DNA from: Vibrio ezurae NBRC 102218
GTDB lineage: Bacteria > Pseudomonadota > Gammaproteobacteria > Enterobacterales > Vibrionaceae
Reading direction: 5' to 3'
DNA: 64,000 bases
NCBI RefSeq assembly: GCF_000467185.1
Contig: NZ_BATM01000009.1
Span: 40,941 to 104,940, forward strand
In this document: positions 18,201 to 28,776 of the stretch, one piece after another
How the letters are laid out: the number at the start of each line of letters is the position of its first letter
Position numbering within the stretch: the stretch's first letter is position 1
The notes under the pieces: model-generated
What the model was told of the DNA's origin: nothing
Database searches by the model: none
The model's input: only the letters and a program-made list of their open reading frames with translations
Translations under genes and position numbers: made by a program

Positions 18201-18667
18201 TCTACGTTGCGATATCCTGACTTTTCAAGCTGCAACCTTAGCTTATCTAACGAAAATAAGTCACCAGTTTTCACCATCAAGGTGTGTTGCAGTAAATATT
18301 CTCGTGGTGACTGTCGTTGTAGCAAGGTGGCGATCGGTACAATGACCACCCCTTGGCTTAGTGTGGGCAGTTGATACAAGGTCGAGATGCGATCGGAAAT
18401 AATATCTTGGTGCGGAGAAAAATTGTCGTAGGGCAAGGTTTCCCAGTCTGGAAATACCGAAATAGGCACTGAGCTAAATTGCTCAAGTTCCATCTGCAGC
18501 TTTATTGCAGTTTGAGGGTCACTGACTACCAATAATATTGGGCTGTTGTGTTGTTTGGCGAGTTGCGCCACAGCAATTGAAAGTGATGCACCTTGTAGGT
18601 TACCTAGCTGTTTTCTATCGCCCGATGTGGACGCTATAGGTAAAGCAAAAAGCGAGTGGTTATCCAT
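15212..18667 (-). CDS. mfd: Transcription-repair coupling factor Mfd
   Basis: 1151 residues from the ATG at 18667 (E. coli 1148); the frame extends 55 codons upstream but alignment to known N-termini starts here. Mfd displaces RNA polymerase stalled at DNA lesions and recruits UvrA. Order: UvrB-homology region (about 1-350), RNA-polymerase-interacting domain (about 480-560; GQPVVHLDHGIGRYLGLQ), RecG-like translocase with Walker A GDVGFGKTE near 630 and DEEH near 735, and the C-terminal autoinhibitory TRCF domain. No good Shine-Dalgarno is visible at this start, so it is the least certain detail. It is divergent from lolC. Confidence 0.95.
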   Translation of the reverse strand: MDNHSLFALPIASTSGDRKQLGNLQGASLSIAVAQLAKQHNSPILLVVSDPQTAIKLQMELEQFSSVPISVFPDWETLPYDNFSPHQDIISDRISTLYQLPTLSQGVVIVPIATLLQRQSPREYLLQHTLMVKTGDLFSLDKLRLQLEKSGYRNVDQVFGPGEYASRGSILDLFPMGSSDPFRVDFFDDEIDTIRTFDPENQRSISDVTEIRLLPAHEFPTDEEAIEDFRIRWRQKFDARREPESVYMQVSKGTWPAGIEYWQPLFFERTETLFDYLPQHTLLLSVGDIESAIDTFLNDVDYRYDQRKVDPLRPLLEPSELWMKKDELFSAIKQWPQVKLDKDAIEQKAGRVNLPIQALPPLAAAKQAKEPMSALRQFSESYTGKVVFSVESEGRREALIELLAPVKILPKAVNNLEDALASKDKFNLILGSSEHGFIHTEPNFALVCESDLLGDRVIQRRKKDKRAVNSDTVIRHLAELKPGQPVVHLDHGIGRYLGLQTLEAGGITTEYVTLEYLNESKLYVPVSSLNLISRYSGGAEETAPLHKLGSESWTKARRKAAEKVRDVAAELLDVYAKREIKPGFRFKLDREQYAQFKAGFPFEETDDQNQAINAVLSDMCQAKAMDRLVCGDVGFGKTEVAMRAAFVCTDNAKQVAVLVPTTLLAQQHFENFRDRFANLPIRVEVLSRFKSAKEQKQILADVADGKVDIIVGTHKLLQDDIKFADLGLLIVDEEHRFGVRQKEKMKAMRADVDILTLTATPIPRTLNMAMSGMRDLSIIATPPARRLAIKTFVRQSDDAIVREAILREIMRGGQVYFLHNQVDTIHKVAEDLAKLVPEARVTTAHGQMRERELESVMNDFYHQRFNLLVCTTIIETGIDVPTANTIIMNRADNLGLAQLHQLRGRVGRSHHQAYAYLLTPHPKAISKDAAKRLEAIASLEDLGAGFTLATHDLEIRGAGELLGDEQSGQIHTIGFTLYMEMLEQAVEALKEGKEPSLDDLLREQTEVELRLPALLPDDYIPDISTRLSLYKRIASVANNNQLTEMKVELIDRFGPLPDATKNLLQVAQIRLAAAAIKVDKVEAHDKGGYIEFYPDADINPMYLVKLLQSQPNKFAMEGPTKIKFMQNLVDRRERVSYVNQLIEEFSKNRVS

Positions 18668-18895
18668 AAGAGTGTGAGATTCCAAGATAAAATGATCTGC
18701 GTAGTAATGTACCTGATTATCGTAAACCCTAGAGCGTTTATCTATGAATAACTGACTAAAAAATGCCGATTTGTGGTGCGATTGGTTAAATATTGACGTT
18801 TTGGGAATGATTCTGCTTAAAAAGAGAATCAAACACTACTCGAAGCCACAATTAGTGGTTACATTAATGACACTGTCATTATTATTCGGTTGGTT

Positions 18896-20104
18896 ATGTT
18901 TCGACCCATTTCACTTTATGTTGGTTTACGCTATTTAAGAGGACGCTCGGGCGATCGATTTAGTCGGTTTGTGTCCTATATGTCGACCGCGGGTATCACT
19001 ATCGGCGTGTTATCCTTGATCACTGTATTGTCGGTGATGAATGGTTTTGAAGGGCAGTTAAAAGGGCGAATTTTAGGCGTTTTGCCACAAGCGATTGTCA
19101 GTGATGCATCGGGTAAAACCGCCCGCACTGAGCAGCCTCCGCAGTTTATTGCCAATTTGCCACACTTGGCTAAAAGTGTGCCTGTAGTGTCTAGCGAAGC
19201 GGTTTTGCAAAGTCCTGACCACCTTGCTGCTGGGCAATTGGTTGGCATTGAAGGTAGCCGTGATGAACCCTTGCGTCAGTTTATGTTATCAGGGAGTGTC
19301 GATGCTCTTGAGCAAGGGAAATACCGCTTATTGATCGGACACTCTTTAGCGCGAACGCTGAAAGTGAAAAAGGGCGATAAAGTTCGCTTGATGGTGACCA
19401 GCACTAGCCAATACTCACCGCTTGGTCGTATCCCAAGTCAGAGGAATTTCACCATTGCGGGTATTTTTAATACGGGCTCGGATGTGGATGGACAGCTGAT
19501 GGTTGCCAATATTGAAGACGCAGGGCGTTTGCTCAAAATGAACAGCACACAAATGAGCGGTTGGCGTCTTTATTTAGATGATCCTTTTGCGGTCAGTCAA
19601 TTGGCTAATCAGCCTTTAAAAGAAGGTTGGGTATGGCAAGATTGGCGTGCTCAACGAGGTGAGCTATTCCAAGCGGTAAAAATGGAAAAAAGCATGATGG
19701 GCTTGATGTTAGGTCTGATTGTAGGCGTGGCGGCGTTTAATATTATTTCCGCACTTATTATGGTTGTGATGGAAAAACAAGCCGAAGTCGCCATTTTGAA
19801 AACCCAAGGCATGAGTAAGCAGCAAGTGATGGGAATTTTTGTGGTGCAGGGTGCCAGTAGTGGTGTTGTTGGCGCCGTTTTTGGCGGCGTTCTTGGGGTA
19901 ACCTTAGCCAGTCATTTAAACAGCTTACTGCAAGCGATAGGCGTATCACTTTATACCTATGGTGGCTCGCTGCCTATTTTAATTGAGTATCAACAAGTTT
20001 TATTGGTGGTTGGCTTAGCTGTTTGTTTGAGCGTCGTGGCAACCCTATATCCTTCTTACCGAGCTGCATCTGTTAAACCCGCTGAGGCGTTAAGATATGA
20101 GTAA
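18896..20104 (+). CDS. lolC: Lipoprotein-releasing ABC permease LolC
   Basis: 402 residues from the ATG at 18896 (a TTG six bases earlier is in frame; homologues start at MFRPIS). LolC spans the inner membrane four times: one helix near the N-terminus (about 25-50), a large periplasmic domain (about 50-265) and three C-terminal helices (about 268-395). It recruits the chaperone LolA for lipoprotein transfer to the outer membrane. The final codons overlap the lolD start by eight bases. The window's many lipoproteins (COG3014, YcfL, LpoB, the lipase) would be cargo. Confidence 0.95.
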   Translation: MFRPISLYVGLRYLRGRSGDRFSRFVSYMSTAGITIGVLSLITVLSVMNGFEGQLKGRILGVLPQAIVSDASGKTARTEQPPQFIANLPHLAKSVPVVSSEAVLQSPDHLAAGQLVGIEGSRDEPLRQFMLSGSVDALEQGKYRLLIGHSLARTLKVKKGDKVRLMVTSTSQYSPLGRIPSQRNFTIAGIFNTGSDVDGQLMVANIEDAGRLLKMNSTQMSGWRLYLDDPFAVSQLANQPLKEGWVWQDWRAQRGELFQAVKMEKSMMGLMLGLIVGVAAFNIISALIMVVMEKQAEVAILKTQGMSKQQVMGIFVVQGASSGVVGAVFGGVLGVTLASHLNSLLQAIGVSLYTYGGSLPILIEYQQVLLVVGLAVCLSVVATLYPSYRAASVKPAEALRYE

Positions 20105-20792
20105 TTTATTAGAGTGTCATAATCTACAAAAAACCTATATTGAAGGGAACGTTGATACTCAAGTTCTTCGAGGTGTGAGCTTTACTATTGCTCACAATGA
20201 ATTAGTGTCAATTGTGGGCAGCTCAGGTTCGGGTAAAAGTACGTTACTGCATATCTTAGGGGCATTAGATGATGCCACGGTAGGCGATGTGCAATTTAAC
20301 GGACAAGATCTTGGCGCGTTAAGCAGTAATCAGCAAGCGAAGTTACGTAATCAGCATTTAGGTTTTGTTTATCAATTCCATCATCTATTAGCGGACTTTT
20401 CAGCGCTTGAAAACGTGGCAATGCCACTATTAATCGGTGGAGAGAAACCAGAGAAAGCAAAGCAAGCGGCCAGAGAGTTGTTGACTCGTGTTGGCTTGGA
20501 ACATCGCCTTTTGCACCGCCCATCCGAGTTATCTGGCGGGGAAAGGCAGCGCGTTGCCATTGCACGAGCTTTGGTCAATAAACCTTCTCTAGTGCTGGCC
20601 GATGAGCCTACGGGTAACCTTGACCATACCACAGCGCTGGGGATCTATGACTTAATGCGTGAACTCAATCAAAATTCGGGTACTGCATTTTTGGTGGTCA
20701 CTCACGATAGTGAATTAGCTGAGAAAATGGATCGACAAATGCACATGAAAGACGGACTTTTGGTGCAGGTAAATGCAGAGGTAGGCGAGTGA
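20097..20792 (+). CDS. lolD: Lipoprotein-releasing ABC ATPase LolD
   Basis: 231 residues. Walker A GSSGSGKS (41-48), ABC signature LSGGE (145-149), Walker B LVLADE (165-170) and the H-loop THDSE near 202. It powers extraction of lipoproteins from the inner membrane by LolCE. It overlaps lolC by eight bases and lolE by four (GTGA), so the three subunits are made together. Confidence 0.97.
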   Translation: MSNLLECHNLQKTYIEGNVDTQVLRGVSFTIAHNELVSIVGSSGSGKSTLLHILGALDDATVGDVQFNGQDLGALSSNQQAKLRNQHLGFVYQFHHLLADFSALENVAMPLLIGGEKPEKAKQAARELLTRVGLEHRLLHRPSELSGGERQRVAIARALVNKPSLVLADEPTGNLDHTTALGIYDLMRELNQNSGTAFLVVTHDSELAEKMDRQMHMKDGLLVQVNAEVGE

Positions 20793-22033
20793 TTAACTCT
20801 TTATCGCTTTTTATTGGCGGTCGTTTTAGCCGCGCGAAACAGCGCAATAAGATGGTCTCTTTTATCTCATTGTCCTCAACACTTGGCATTATGGTTGGTG
20901 TGGCGGTGATTATTATTGGCTTATCGGCAATGAATGGTTTTGAGCGTGAGTTGGAAAATCGCGTCTTGTCGGTAGTGCCTCATGGCGATTTTACTTCGGT
21001 AAATGCGCCTTTAGAGGATTGGCCACAACTGATTGATCTGATAGAAAAACAGCCGCAAAGCATCGCTGCGGCTCCTTTTGTTACTTTTACCGCCCTAGGG
21101 GAAAAAGGCCAGCATTTAAAAGCCCTGCAAGTTCGAGGAGTAGACCCTAAATTGGAAAGCCAAGTCACTCAATTATCTCACTTTATTCAAGGTGATGCGT
21201 GGCAGCATTTCACACCAGGATCAAAACAAGTGATCTTGGGGCAAGGTATCGCGAAGCAATTGGGTGTGGATGTGGGGGACGGTATTTCGTTGATGATTCC
21301 CGTAGCGGCGAAAAACGGTCGTACTCAAGCACCAAAGCGAGTGCGTTTAACCGTCAGTGGCATATTCGCGTTAGGTGGGCAGCTTGATCATGGATTGGCG
21401 TTAATTCCGCTGCAAGATGCCCAGTCTTACTTAGCCATGGGAGATCGCGTTAGTGGCATCTCGGTGAAAACAACTGATGTATTTAACGCTTCAAACTTGA
21501 TGCGCGCTATCGGTAATCGCTTACCAGTGTACGTGTATATTAATAGTTGGAAGCAAGAGTTTGGTTTCATTTACCGTGACATTCAGATGGTGCGAACGAT
21601 TATGTACTTGGTGATGGTGTTAGTGATTGGTGTTGCTTGCTTTAATATCGTGTCGACTTTGATGATGGCGGTAAAAGATCGCGCCGCTGAGGTGGCGATT
21701 TTGCGCACTATGGGCGCGCCTGACTCGCTAATTAAAGCCATATTCATGTGGCAAGGGGTATTATCTGGCGTATTAGGCTCTGTAGCCGGTAGCGCACTAG
21801 GTTTATTGGTGGCGTTAAACTTGACTTCACTGGTGCAGATCATCGAGCGATTGATTGGACATAAATTCTTGTCTGGAGATGTGTATTTTGTGAACTTTTT
21901 GCCTTCTCAAGTTAACTTTATGGATGTGCTGATCGTATCGAGTACTGCGATTGTATTGAGCTTATTAGCCACATGGTATCCCGCAAGTAAAGCGAGTAAG
22001 TTAAATCCTGCAAGTGTACTCAGTGCCAAATAG
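20789..22033 (+). CDS. lolE: Lipoprotein-releasing ABC permease LolE
   Basis: 414 residues, starting with GTG inside the end of lolD. It has the same layout as LolC: first helix about 24-50 ([25 protein letters not shown]), periplasmic domain to about 270, and three helices to the end. LolE binds the lipoprotein substrate, while LolC binds LolA. Presence of both LolC and LolE, rather than one LolF, is the classic enterobacterial and Vibrio arrangement. A terminator follows. Confidence 0.95.
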   Translation: MINSLSLFIGGRFSRAKQRNKMVSFISLSSTLGIMVGVAVIIIGLSAMNGFERELENRVLSVVPHGDFTSVNAPLEDWPQLIDLIEKQPQSIAAAPFVTFTALGEKGQHLKALQVRGVDPKLESQVTQLSHFIQGDAWQHFTPGSKQVILGQGIAKQLGVDVGDGISLMIPVAAKNGRTQAPKRVRLTVSGIFALGGQLDHGLALIPLQDAQSYLAMGDRVSGISVKTTDVFNASNLMRAIGNRLPVYVYINSWKQEFGFIYRDIQMVRTIMYLVMVLVIGVACFNIVSTLMMAVKDRAAEVAILRTMGAPDSLIKAIFMWQGVLSGVLGSVAGSALGLLVALNLTSLVQIIERLIGHKFLSGDVYFVNFLPSQVNFMDVLIVSSTAIVLSLLATWYPASKASKLNPASVLSAK

Positions 22034-22086
22034 AAAGGGCTTTAATGACTCTAACGAGTATGAATAGCGAGTATGAATAAAGAACC

Positions 22087-22120
22087 AAAAAAGCGTTGCT
22101 CAATGAGCAACGCTTTTTTT
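22087..22120. terminator. Bidirectional terminator, lolE and DUF2062 gene
   Basis: GCGTTGCTC/GAGCAACGC stem (22093-22101, 22105-22113) with an A run on the left and T7 on the right. Confidence 0.85.
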
Positions 22121-22154
22121 ATGTCTATGTTTGGTATATGGCTTGTTGTGGTGA

Positions 22155-22688
22155 TTATTTGGCTTTGCTAAATAGGCTCAGCTTTAGCTTTCTTTTTTGC
22201 CAACTGCGAACCACGGAGTATCGCCACAAGGCGCGAATACCAAAGTACCCAGTAATAGAAAGAACGACAGAGCAAATAGCACAACCGAGCAAAAATGGAG
22301 GACCAATGGTCGACATTTGTGAAATCAGGTAGTTCCACGACAGCTCGAAGTGGAAGGATTGGGTTGGCAATTGCATGACCCAAGCCCCTAATTTATATGC
22401 CAAGTAAAACATAATTGGCATGGTAATAGGGTTACTGATCCACACTAAGGCGACCGACAAAGGAAGGTTCACTCCAAAAGCAATGGCTAAACCAGCGGCC
22501 ATGATCATTTGGCTTGGAAGTGGCACAAAGCACATGAATAGGCCCACAGCAAATGCACCAGATGCTGAGCGGCGATTCAATACCCAAAGGTTTGGGTTGT
22601 AGAGAACATTTCCAAATATCCTAAGCGCTTTTTGACGTTTAATCAGTTCATGGTCTGGCATGAAGCGTTGAATAAATTTTCTAGGCAT
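22155..22688 (-). CDS. DUF2062 membrane protein
   Basis: 177 residues from the ATG at 22688, where family members begin (MPRKFIQRFMPDHE); upstream codons in the frame are not conserved-looking. DUF2062 proteins have a basic N-terminal stretch (1-40), the signature LNRRSASGAFAVGLF, and three to four membrane segments (about 45-165; WISNPITMPIMFYLAYKLG). The function is unknown. Its start codon is only eight bases from that of the divergent comEC gene. No clear ribosome site is seen. Confidence 0.85.
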   Translation of the reverse strand: MPRKFIQRFMPDHELIKRQKALRIFGNVLYNPNLWVLNRRSASGAFAVGLFMCFVPLPSQMIMAAGLAIAFGVNLPLSVALVWISNPITMPIMFYLAYKLGAWVMQLPTQSFHFELSWNYLISQMSTIGPPFLLGCAICSVVLSITGYFGIRALWRYSVVRSWQKRKLKLSLFSKAK

Positions 22689-22696
22689 GAGGGAAA

Positions 22697-24976
22697 ATGG
22701 CTCTCTTACTAGGTAACTGGAATCTAATTTCGTTTTCAGCGACGATTGTCGCGGCAATGCACTGGCATTCTCATTATGAATTAGCCTGGCTTGTTCCAAT
22801 ACTTACAACGGTGTTGCTCTGTTGTCGATTCAAAATATACAGAGGAACTCTGGGCATTTTGTTGGCATTCATGATTAGTCTAGTACAGAGTGATGCTTTT
22901 GTACGAGACGTCAACACGTTGTTTGATTGCAGTAAGAATCTTACCATAGATATTCAGATAGACAGCACGCTTAGATCAAATCTTTATTTTGCAAATTCAG
23001 TAGTTAACGTAACAAAAATACACGGCTGTGATGGTGATTTTTCGGGACGAGTTTTGCTTAAAGTCCCCCTAGATTTAGCGCTACCGATGAAACTTGGGGA
23101 AACATGGCGTGTATCTGCGGACATAAAGCCGATCTATGGCTTGTTAAATGAGGCTGGGTTTGATGCTGAAAAACATTACTTTTCTCAGCGGGTACTTGCA
23201 CAAGCTAAAGTGACCGAGGTCGTCGAGCGGATAAATTTAGCCGATTTAAGGGGGCGTTGGTTTCACGATATTTATCGACAGACCGTGAATTTTAAGTCAC
23301 AGCCATTAATGTTGGCGCTGTTGTTTGGTGAACGTTCATTAATAGACAAACAGCAATGGCAAAATTTAAAGCAGACTGGGCTTGCTCATCTCATTGCGAT
23401 CTCAGGTTTACACATTGGATTGGCCTATATAGTGGGTTGGTGGTTAGGGCATGGGATACGCATCGCTATGCCAAATCTGATATGGCTACCTGTGCTGTGT
23501 GCGGTTACTGTTGCGTGTTTTTACGCCTGGTTAGCTGGGTTTAGTTTGCCCACTCAGCGTGCGTTGGTGATGTGCCTGATTGCGTCGCTAATGCTATTAC
23601 TGAGTTTACGTATTAGTCATTGGCGGGTGTTGTGGTTAACCCTTGCCATTGTATTGGCTATTTCTCCTATGTCAGCGGTGTCGAGTAGTCTTTGGCTTAG
23701 CGTAGGTGCAGTGTCGGTTATTTTATTAGCCTTAGATCATGCCAAAGCGGCAAATAATCCACCGCTAATGCGTACTGACACTATCAATAGGCGATGGCAG
23801 ACATGGCTACGCGTCCAACTGTATTTGAGTTTAGGTTTAGCCCCTATTTCCGCGCTATTTTTAGGCGGAGTAGCGTGGCTATCGTTTGTGTTTAATGCAT
23901 TTGCCATTCCTTTAGTTTCCTTTTACGTGGTTCCGCTATTGCTCGCAGGCATTGTGATTAACCCCGTTTCCGTATCGATAGCCCATACACTGTTTGTGAT
24001 GGCGGATAAGGGCTTGGGCATATTACAGCTTTTAATCTCCAGTGCTCAGCCGTATTCGGTATTGTGGGTCGAGGCATCCAGTGCGCAGATTTTTTGTATG
24101 CTGATGGTGTTTTGTGTTGGATGCCTACGCGGCGTGATTCGTATAGTGGCACTGTGTACTGTGCTGGGATATGGCGTTGTCAGTAGCGCGTCTCTTCCAA
24201 TGCCAACGCAGACGCCCAACTGGCAAGTGGATGTATTGGATGTAGGGCATGGGCTTGCGGTATTGATTGAGTCGGAAGGTAAAGTCGTGCTTTACGATAC
24301 TGGAAGTCGTTGGCAAGAGGGTAGTATGGCTGAGTCTGTCATTGCGCCAATTTTGCGGCGACGTGGCTTAGGTATTGATGCGCTGTTCATCAGTCATTGG
24401 GACAATGATCATCAAGGCGGTATGGACGTGCTTATCGAACAGTTCTCGCCACGCTTTGTGTTTACGCCACAGCAGGCTATTCACACCTTACCTTGTATAC
24501 AGGGACAATTTTGGTGGTGGCAGGGATTGCACTTTCAAATTTTGTGGCCACCAAAGTTGGTGACGCGCGCATTTAACCCTCATTCTTGTGTGGTTAGAGT
24601 CTCCGATGGTCGACATTCGATTTTGTTGACTGGTGATATAGATGCCGTCGCCGAATATCACTTAGCGCATCAGAGATTAAAATCGGATGTCATCATTGTG
24701 CCTCATCATGGCAGCAATACCTCTTCTACGACGCCTTTTATTAAAAATGTGGCAGCTGATATTGCGATAGTATCGACGGCTAAGCAGGGGCGCTGGTCGC
24801 TTCCTAGCCAAAAAGTTATCAACAGATATAAAACCTTGGGAACAAAATGGTTCGAAACAGGAAACCATGGACAGGTAACTGTACATTTTTTGAGTGATAA
24901 AGTGGGTGTCAGTACAATACGTCACCGACAAACTGATGCTTGGTATAGGCAGATTTTGCGTAACAGAGTAGAATAG
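22697..24976 (+). CDS. comEC: DNA uptake channel ComEC/Rec2
   Basis: 759 residues. N-terminal helices and a DUF4131 OB-like region (about 1-165), the competence channel domain (about 195-440, with HLIAISGLHIGLAYIVGW), then a metallo-beta-lactamase-like domain (about 500-720) with SHWDNDHQGGMD, LLTGDID and VPHHGSNTSS. ComEC carries single-stranded DNA across the inner membrane in natural transformation, which many vibrios perform on chitin. A GAGGG ribosome site overlaps the start of the opposite-strand DUF2062 gene. msbA follows 32 bases later, so comEC probably shares a transcript with the msbA-lpxK-kdsB genes, as in E. coli ycaI-msbA. Confidence 0.93.
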   Translation: MALLLGNWNLISFSATIVAAMHWHSHYELAWLVPILTTVLLCCRFKIYRGTLGILLAFMISLVQSDAFVRDVNTLFDCSKNLTIDIQIDSTLRSNLYFANSVVNVTKIHGCDGDFSGRVLLKVPLDLALPMKLGETWRVSADIKPIYGLLNEAGFDAEKHYFSQRVLAQAKVTEVVERINLADLRGRWFHDIYRQTVNFKSQPLMLALLFGERSLIDKQQWQNLKQTGLAHLIAISGLHIGLAYIVGWWLGHGIRIAMPNLIWLPVLCAVTVACFYAWLAGFSLPTQRALVMCLIASLMLLLSLRISHWRVLWLTLAIVLAISPMSAVSSSLWLSVGAVSVILLALDHAKAANNPPLMRTDTINRRWQTWLRVQLYLSLGLAPISALFLGGVAWLSFVFNAFAIPLVSFYVVPLLLAGIVINPVSVSIAHTLFVMADKGLGILQLLISSAQPYSVLWVEASSAQIFCMLMVFCVGCLRGVIRIVALCTVLGYGVVSSASLPMPTQTPNWQVDVLDVGHGLAVLIESEGKVVLYDTGSRWQEGSMAESVIAPILRRRGLGIDALFISHWDNDHQGGMDVLIEQFSPRFVFTPQQAIHTLPCIQGQFWWWQGLHFQILWPPKLVTRAFNPHSCVVRVSDGRHSILLTGDIDAVAEYHLAHQRLKSDVIIVPHHGSNTSSTTPFIKNVAADIAIVSTAKQGRWSLPSQKVINRYKTLGTKWFETGNHGQVTVHFLSDKVGVSTIRHRQTDAWYRQILRNRVE

Positions 24977-25008
24977 TAATTAACTGAATAAAAAATATAG
25001 CAATTCTT

Positions 25009-26757
25009 ATGACACAACTAGAAGATGAGTCGACATGGAAAACCTTTAAGCGACTGTGGAAGTACGTTCGCTTATATAAACTGGGACTGGTAATTGCAGC
25101 CGTTGCCTTAGTGGTTAATGCGGCAGCGGATACTTATATGATCTCTTTGCTTAAACCTTTGCTCGATGAAGGTTTTGGTGATGTAGAGTCTAATTTCTTA
25201 AAAATCCTGCCGTTTATTATTTTTGGCATGATTATCGTGCGGGGTCTGTCTGGCTTTGTTTCCACTTATTGCTTGAGTTGGGTCTCTGGCAATGTCGTGA
25301 TGTTAATGAGACGAGCGATATTCAATCACTTTATGCACATGCCTGTGCCGTTTTTTGACCGTGAATCTACCGGTGGCTTACTGTCTCGAATTACCTACGA
25401 CAGTGAACAAGTGGCCGCAGCAACCAGTAAAGCTTTGGTAAGCCTTGTCCGAGAAGGTGCAAGCATTGTGGGTTTGCTCGTGTTGATGTTCTGGAACAGT
25501 TGGCAGTTGTCATTGGTTTTATTAGTCGTTGCACCACTGGTGGCATTTGCCATTCGCGTGGTATCAAAGCGTTTTCGTAAAATCAGTAAGAACATGCAAA
25601 CGGCAATGGGTCGAGTGACCTCGTCAGCGGAGCAAATGCTAAAAGGGCATAAAGTTGTTCTTAGCTATGGTGGTCAAAAACTCGAAGAAGAACGTTTTGA
25701 CCAAGTCAGTAACAAGATGCGTCAACAAACGATGAAAATGGTAACGGCTCAAGCCGCCGCTAACCCTATTGTGCAGTTGATTGCCTCTTTTGCGTTAGTC
25801 ACAGTGTTGTATCTTGCCAGCTTTGATCAAGTTAGAGCCGATTTAACGCCCGGTGCGTTTACGGTTATCTTTACTGCGATGTTTGGCATGATGAGACCGT
25901 TAAAATCATTGACCAATGTAACCTCTGACTTCCAACGAGGTATGGCTGCTGCGCAGACTTTATTCTCGTTAATGGATTTGAAAACAGAGCAAGATACTGG
26001 CAATAAAGAGATCACTCGTGCTAAAGGTTTAGTAGAAGTAAAAGATGTGACCTTTACCTATCAAGGAAAAGAAAAAGCGGCGTTATCAAACGTGAGCTTT
26101 AGTATTCCAAAAGGTAAAACTGTGGCCTTGGTTGGGCGTTCTGGTTCAGGTAAAAGTACGATTGCCAGCTTGTTTACCCGCTTTTATGAGGTGGATGACG
26201 GTGAAATTTGTTTAGATGGTGAAAACATCAAGCAGTACAAGCTGACCAATTTACGTGAGCAGTTTGGTTTAGTGTCGCAAAATGTGCACCTGTTTAATGA
26301 CACGATTGCCAATAACATCGCCTATGCGGCTGAAGGCGAATATACTCGTGAACAAATTGAGCATGCGGCAAAACTGGCTCACGCTTTAGAATTTACCAAG
26401 AATATGCCCGATGGTTTAGACACCATGATTGGTGAAAACGGTGCCAGTCTTTCGGGTGGTCAACGTCAGAGGGTAGCGATTGCACGTGCTCTGTTGCGTG
26501 ATGCGCCGGTACTGATTTTGGATGAAGCTACTTCTGCTTTGGATACGGAATCTGAGCGAGCGATTCAGTCAGCTCTGGATGAGTTACAAAAAGATAAAAC
26601 GGTATTGGTTATCGCACACCGACTCTCTACCATCGAAAATGCCGATGAAATTTTAGTGGTCGATAACGGTGAGATTATTGAGCGTGGCACGCACTCTGAG
26701 CTACTTGCTCTGGGTGAAGCGTATGCTCAGCTTCATAAAATCCAGTTTGGTGACTAG
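25009..26757 (+). CDS. msbA: Lipid A flippase MsbA
   Basis: 582 residues, the same length as E. coli MsbA. A six-helix ABC exporter domain (about 20-320) is fused to an ATPase with Walker A GRSGSGKS (near 375), signature LSGGQRQR (near 480) and Walker [12 protein letters not shown] (near 503). It flips core-lipid A across the inner membrane as a homodimer. It is followed after three bases by lpxK, the conserved pairing. Confidence 0.97.
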   Translation: MTQLEDESTWKTFKRLWKYVRLYKLGLVIAAVALVVNAAADTYMISLLKPLLDEGFGDVESNFLKILPFIIFGMIIVRGLSGFVSTYCLSWVSGNVVMLMRRAIFNHFMHMPVPFFDRESTGGLLSRITYDSEQVAAATSKALVSLVREGASIVGLLVLMFWNSWQLSLVLLVVAPLVAFAIRVVSKRFRKISKNMQTAMGRVTSSAEQMLKGHKVVLSYGGQKLEEERFDQVSNKMRQQTMKMVTAQAAANPIVQLIASFALVTVLYLASFDQVRADLTPGAFTVIFTAMFGMMRPLKSLTNVTSDFQRGMAAAQTLFSLMDLKTEQDTGNKEITRAKGLVEVKDVTFTYQGKEKAALSNVSFSIPKGKTVALVGRSGSGKSTIASLFTRFYEVDDGEICLDGENIKQYKLTNLREQFGLVSQNVHLFNDTIANNIAYAAEGEYTREQIEHAAKLAHALEFTKNMPDGLDTMIGENGASLSGGQRQRVAIARALLRDAPVLILDEATSALDTESERAIQSALDELQKDKTVLVIAHRLSTIENADEILVVDNGEIIERGTHSELLALGEAYAQLHKIQFGD

Positions 26758-26760
26758 AAC

Positions 26761-27759
26761 TTGATACACATATTATGGTTTAGTAGCCACCCATTACGCT
26801 GGTTATTCTGGCCACTATTGTGGCCATTGAGCCGGTTATTTGCGTGGGTTAGCCAAAGCCGTAAACGGGCCTATATAGAAGGTGAAAAACCTAGCTATAA
26901 AGCGCCAATTCCCGTTATTGTTGTAGGAAATATTACGGCAGGCGGAAACGGTAAAACCCCGGTGGTGGTGTGGCTGGTGGAAAGCTTGCAAGCCTTAGAT
27001 CTTAAGGTGGGCGTTGTCTCTCGTGGCTACGGCGCTAAAGCACCTTCTTATCCTTTATTGGTTAAGCACGACACTCCTGTTCAGTATTGTGGCGATGAAC
27101 CGAAACTCATCGCCCAACGCACGGGAGCACTGGTTGCTGTTGATCCCGTAAGAGCGCATGCAGTGCAGCATTTATTGCAACACGATATTGATATCGTGGT
27201 GACGGACGACGGTTTACAGCATTACGCATTGCAGCGAGATATTGAGTTTATTGTTATTGATGGCAAACGCCGTTTTGGCAATCAGAACTTAATTCCGTTG
27301 GGACCATTGCGTGAAGGTATGCAACGTTTAAATGAGGTTGATTTCTTGATAACTAATGGCGGCGATGCCAAAGCCAATGAAATCGCAATGACCTTACAAC
27401 CGTCGTTGGCCATTAACTTAGTCACCGGAGAGCAAAAGGCTGTTAAAGAATTAGGGCCATTAAGTGCTATCGCAGGTATTGGTCATCCCCCTCGATTTTT
27501 CGATACGCTAAAAAGCATGCAGGCTCAGCTAAATACCTGTACTGGGTTTGCTGATCATAAAGCGTTATTGAAATCAGATTTAGAGTCTTTGTTGGCCGAT
27601 GGCGAGCAATTGATAATGACAGAAAAAGATGCGGTGAAATGCCGTGAGTTTGCAGACGATAATTGGTGGTATTTACCCGTGTCGGCGCAAATCAGCGATG
27701 AACATCGTCATAAAATCATGAATAAAATTCAAGAGGTATTAAAGGAATATGGATCATAG
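26761..27759 (+). CDS. lpxK: Tetraacyldisaccharide 4'-kinase LpxK
   Basis: 332 residues, using a TTG start three bases after the msbA stop; the expected N-terminus ([21 protein letters not shown]) begins right there. LpxK phosphorylates the 4' position of the lipid A disaccharide at the inner membrane. An amphipathic membrane-binding N-terminus (1-30) precedes the P-loop [13 protein letters not shown] (55-67). Further motifs are DDGLQHY and the C-terminal MTEKDAVKC. It overlaps the next gene by eleven bases. Confidence 0.96.
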   Translation: MIHILWFSSHPLRWLFWPLLWPLSRLFAWVSQSRKRAYIEGEKPSYKAPIPVIVVGNITAGGNGKTPVVVWLVESLQALDLKVGVVSRGYGAKAPSYPLLVKHDTPVQYCGDEPKLIAQRTGALVAVDPVRAHAVQHLLQHDIDIVVTDDGLQHYALQRDIEFIVIDGKRRFGNQNLIPLGPLREGMQRLNEVDFLITNGGDAKANEIAMTLQPSLAINLVTGEQKAVKELGPLSAIAGIGHPPRFFDTLKSMQAQLNTCTGFADHKALLKSDLESLLADGEQLIMTEKDAVKCREFADDNWWYLPVSAQISDEHRHKIMNKIQEVLKEYGS

Positions 27760-27928
27760 ATTGTTAGAGATCGTTGCCTGCCCAGTGTGCAAGGGAAAGC
27801 TGACTTTTGACAAAGATAAGAATGAGCTAGTGTGTAAATTGGATCGATTAGCTTACCCTATCAAAGAAGGGATCCCAGTGCTTCTTGAGCCAGAAGCGCG
27901 CACCATGTCTATGGAAGAGGGACGTTAA
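27749..27928 (+). CDS. ycaR: Trm112-like zinc-ribbon protein (UPF0434, YcaR family)
   Basis: 59 residues, starting inside the end of lpxK with AAAGGA just upstream. The family opening [15 protein letters not shown] places Cys at 11 and 14, with a third Cys at 29 and the typical [18 protein letters not shown] tail. Trm112-like proteins act as small partners of methyltransferases in other organisms; the role of the bacterial form is unknown. The lpxK-ycaR-kdsB order is the same as in E. coli. The stop and the kdsB start are one base apart. Confidence 0.93.
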   Translation: MDHRLLEIVACPVCKGKLTFDKDKNELVCKLDRLAYPIKEGIPVLLEPEARTMSMEEGR

Positions 27929-27929
27929 C

Positions 27930-28682
27930 ATGGCGTTTACTGTTATCATTCCGGCGCGTTATCAATCCACTCGTCTTCCGGGTAAGCCTCTTGCGGATAT
28001 CTGTGGTAAACCTATGATTGAGCATGTTTACCAACAAGCGATTCAAGCTGGCGCTGAGCAAGTCATTGTTGCAACCGATGACGAGCGAGTTGCAAAAGTG
28101 GTAACAGATTTTGGTGGTCAAGTATGCATGACCTCATCTGCCCATGAGTCGGGTACTGAGCGTCTTGCTGAAGTGGTGGATAAAATGGGTATTGCCGACG
28201 ATCACATCGTGGTCAATGTTCAAGGTGATGAGCCGTTGATTCCACCTTCTGTGATCACTCAAGTAGCCGATAATTTAGCCGCTTCTAGCGCGCCTATGGC
28301 GACGTTAGGCGTTGCTATTGAAGATGCCCACGAAGCCTTTAATCCTAATGCTGTGAAAGTGGTGACGGATCAACAAGGTTATGCGCTGTATTTTAGCCGC
28401 GCAAGCATTCCTTGGGATCGTGATCAGTTTGCTCGTGATCAATCTGTGCTCAAACAGCCTTTAATGAGGCACATTGGTATTTATGCTTATCGAGCCGGTT
28501 TTATAAACCGTTATATTAACTGGGCACCCACCGCCCTTGAGAAAATCGAAAGCTTAGAGCAGTTACGAGTGCTTTGGTATGGCGAGAAAATCCATGTGGC
28601 TTTAGCAAAACAAACGCCACCACCGGGCGTGGATACCTTAGAAGATTTAGAAGCGGTGAGAGCATTGCTAACCCAGCGCTAA
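27930..28682 (+). CDS. kdsB: CMP-KDO synthetase KdsB
   Basis: 250 residues from the ATG at 27930; upstream codons in this frame overlap ycaR and are not part of the gene. KdsB activates KDO with CTP to give CMP-KDO for the lipopolysaccharide inner core. The N-terminal nucleotide loop [19 protein letters not shown] (5-23), [11 protein letters not shown] and the C-terminal [13 protein letters not shown] are typical. It closes the msbA-lpxK-ycaR-kdsB set and is followed by a hairpin. Confidence 0.96.
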   Translation: MAFTVIIPARYQSTRLPGKPLADICGKPMIEHVYQQAIQAGAEQVIVATDDERVAKVVTDFGGQVCMTSSAHESGTERLAEVVDKMGIADDHIVVNVQGDEPLIPPSVITQVADNLAASSAPMATLGVAIEDAHEAFNPNAVKVVTDQQGYALYFSRASIPWDRDQFARDQSVLKQPLMRHIGIYAYRAGFINRYINWAPTALEKIESLEQLRVLWYGEKIHVALAKQTPPPGVDTLEDLEAVRALLTQR

Positions 28683-28710
28683 ATACGACTTTTAATACTA
28701 CGATCAATAT

Positions 28711-28742
28711 ATAAGGGAAGCGATGTGAGCTTCCCTTATTCT
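28711..28742. terminator. Hairpin between convergent kdsB and spoVR
   Basis: Perfect eleven-base arms (28711-28721 and 28729-28739) with a seven-base loop. The T run is short, so strength is uncertain. Confidence 0.65.
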
Positions 28743-28776
28743 TGGCTGCAGAAAATTCTTAGCCGCGAAAAAACGC

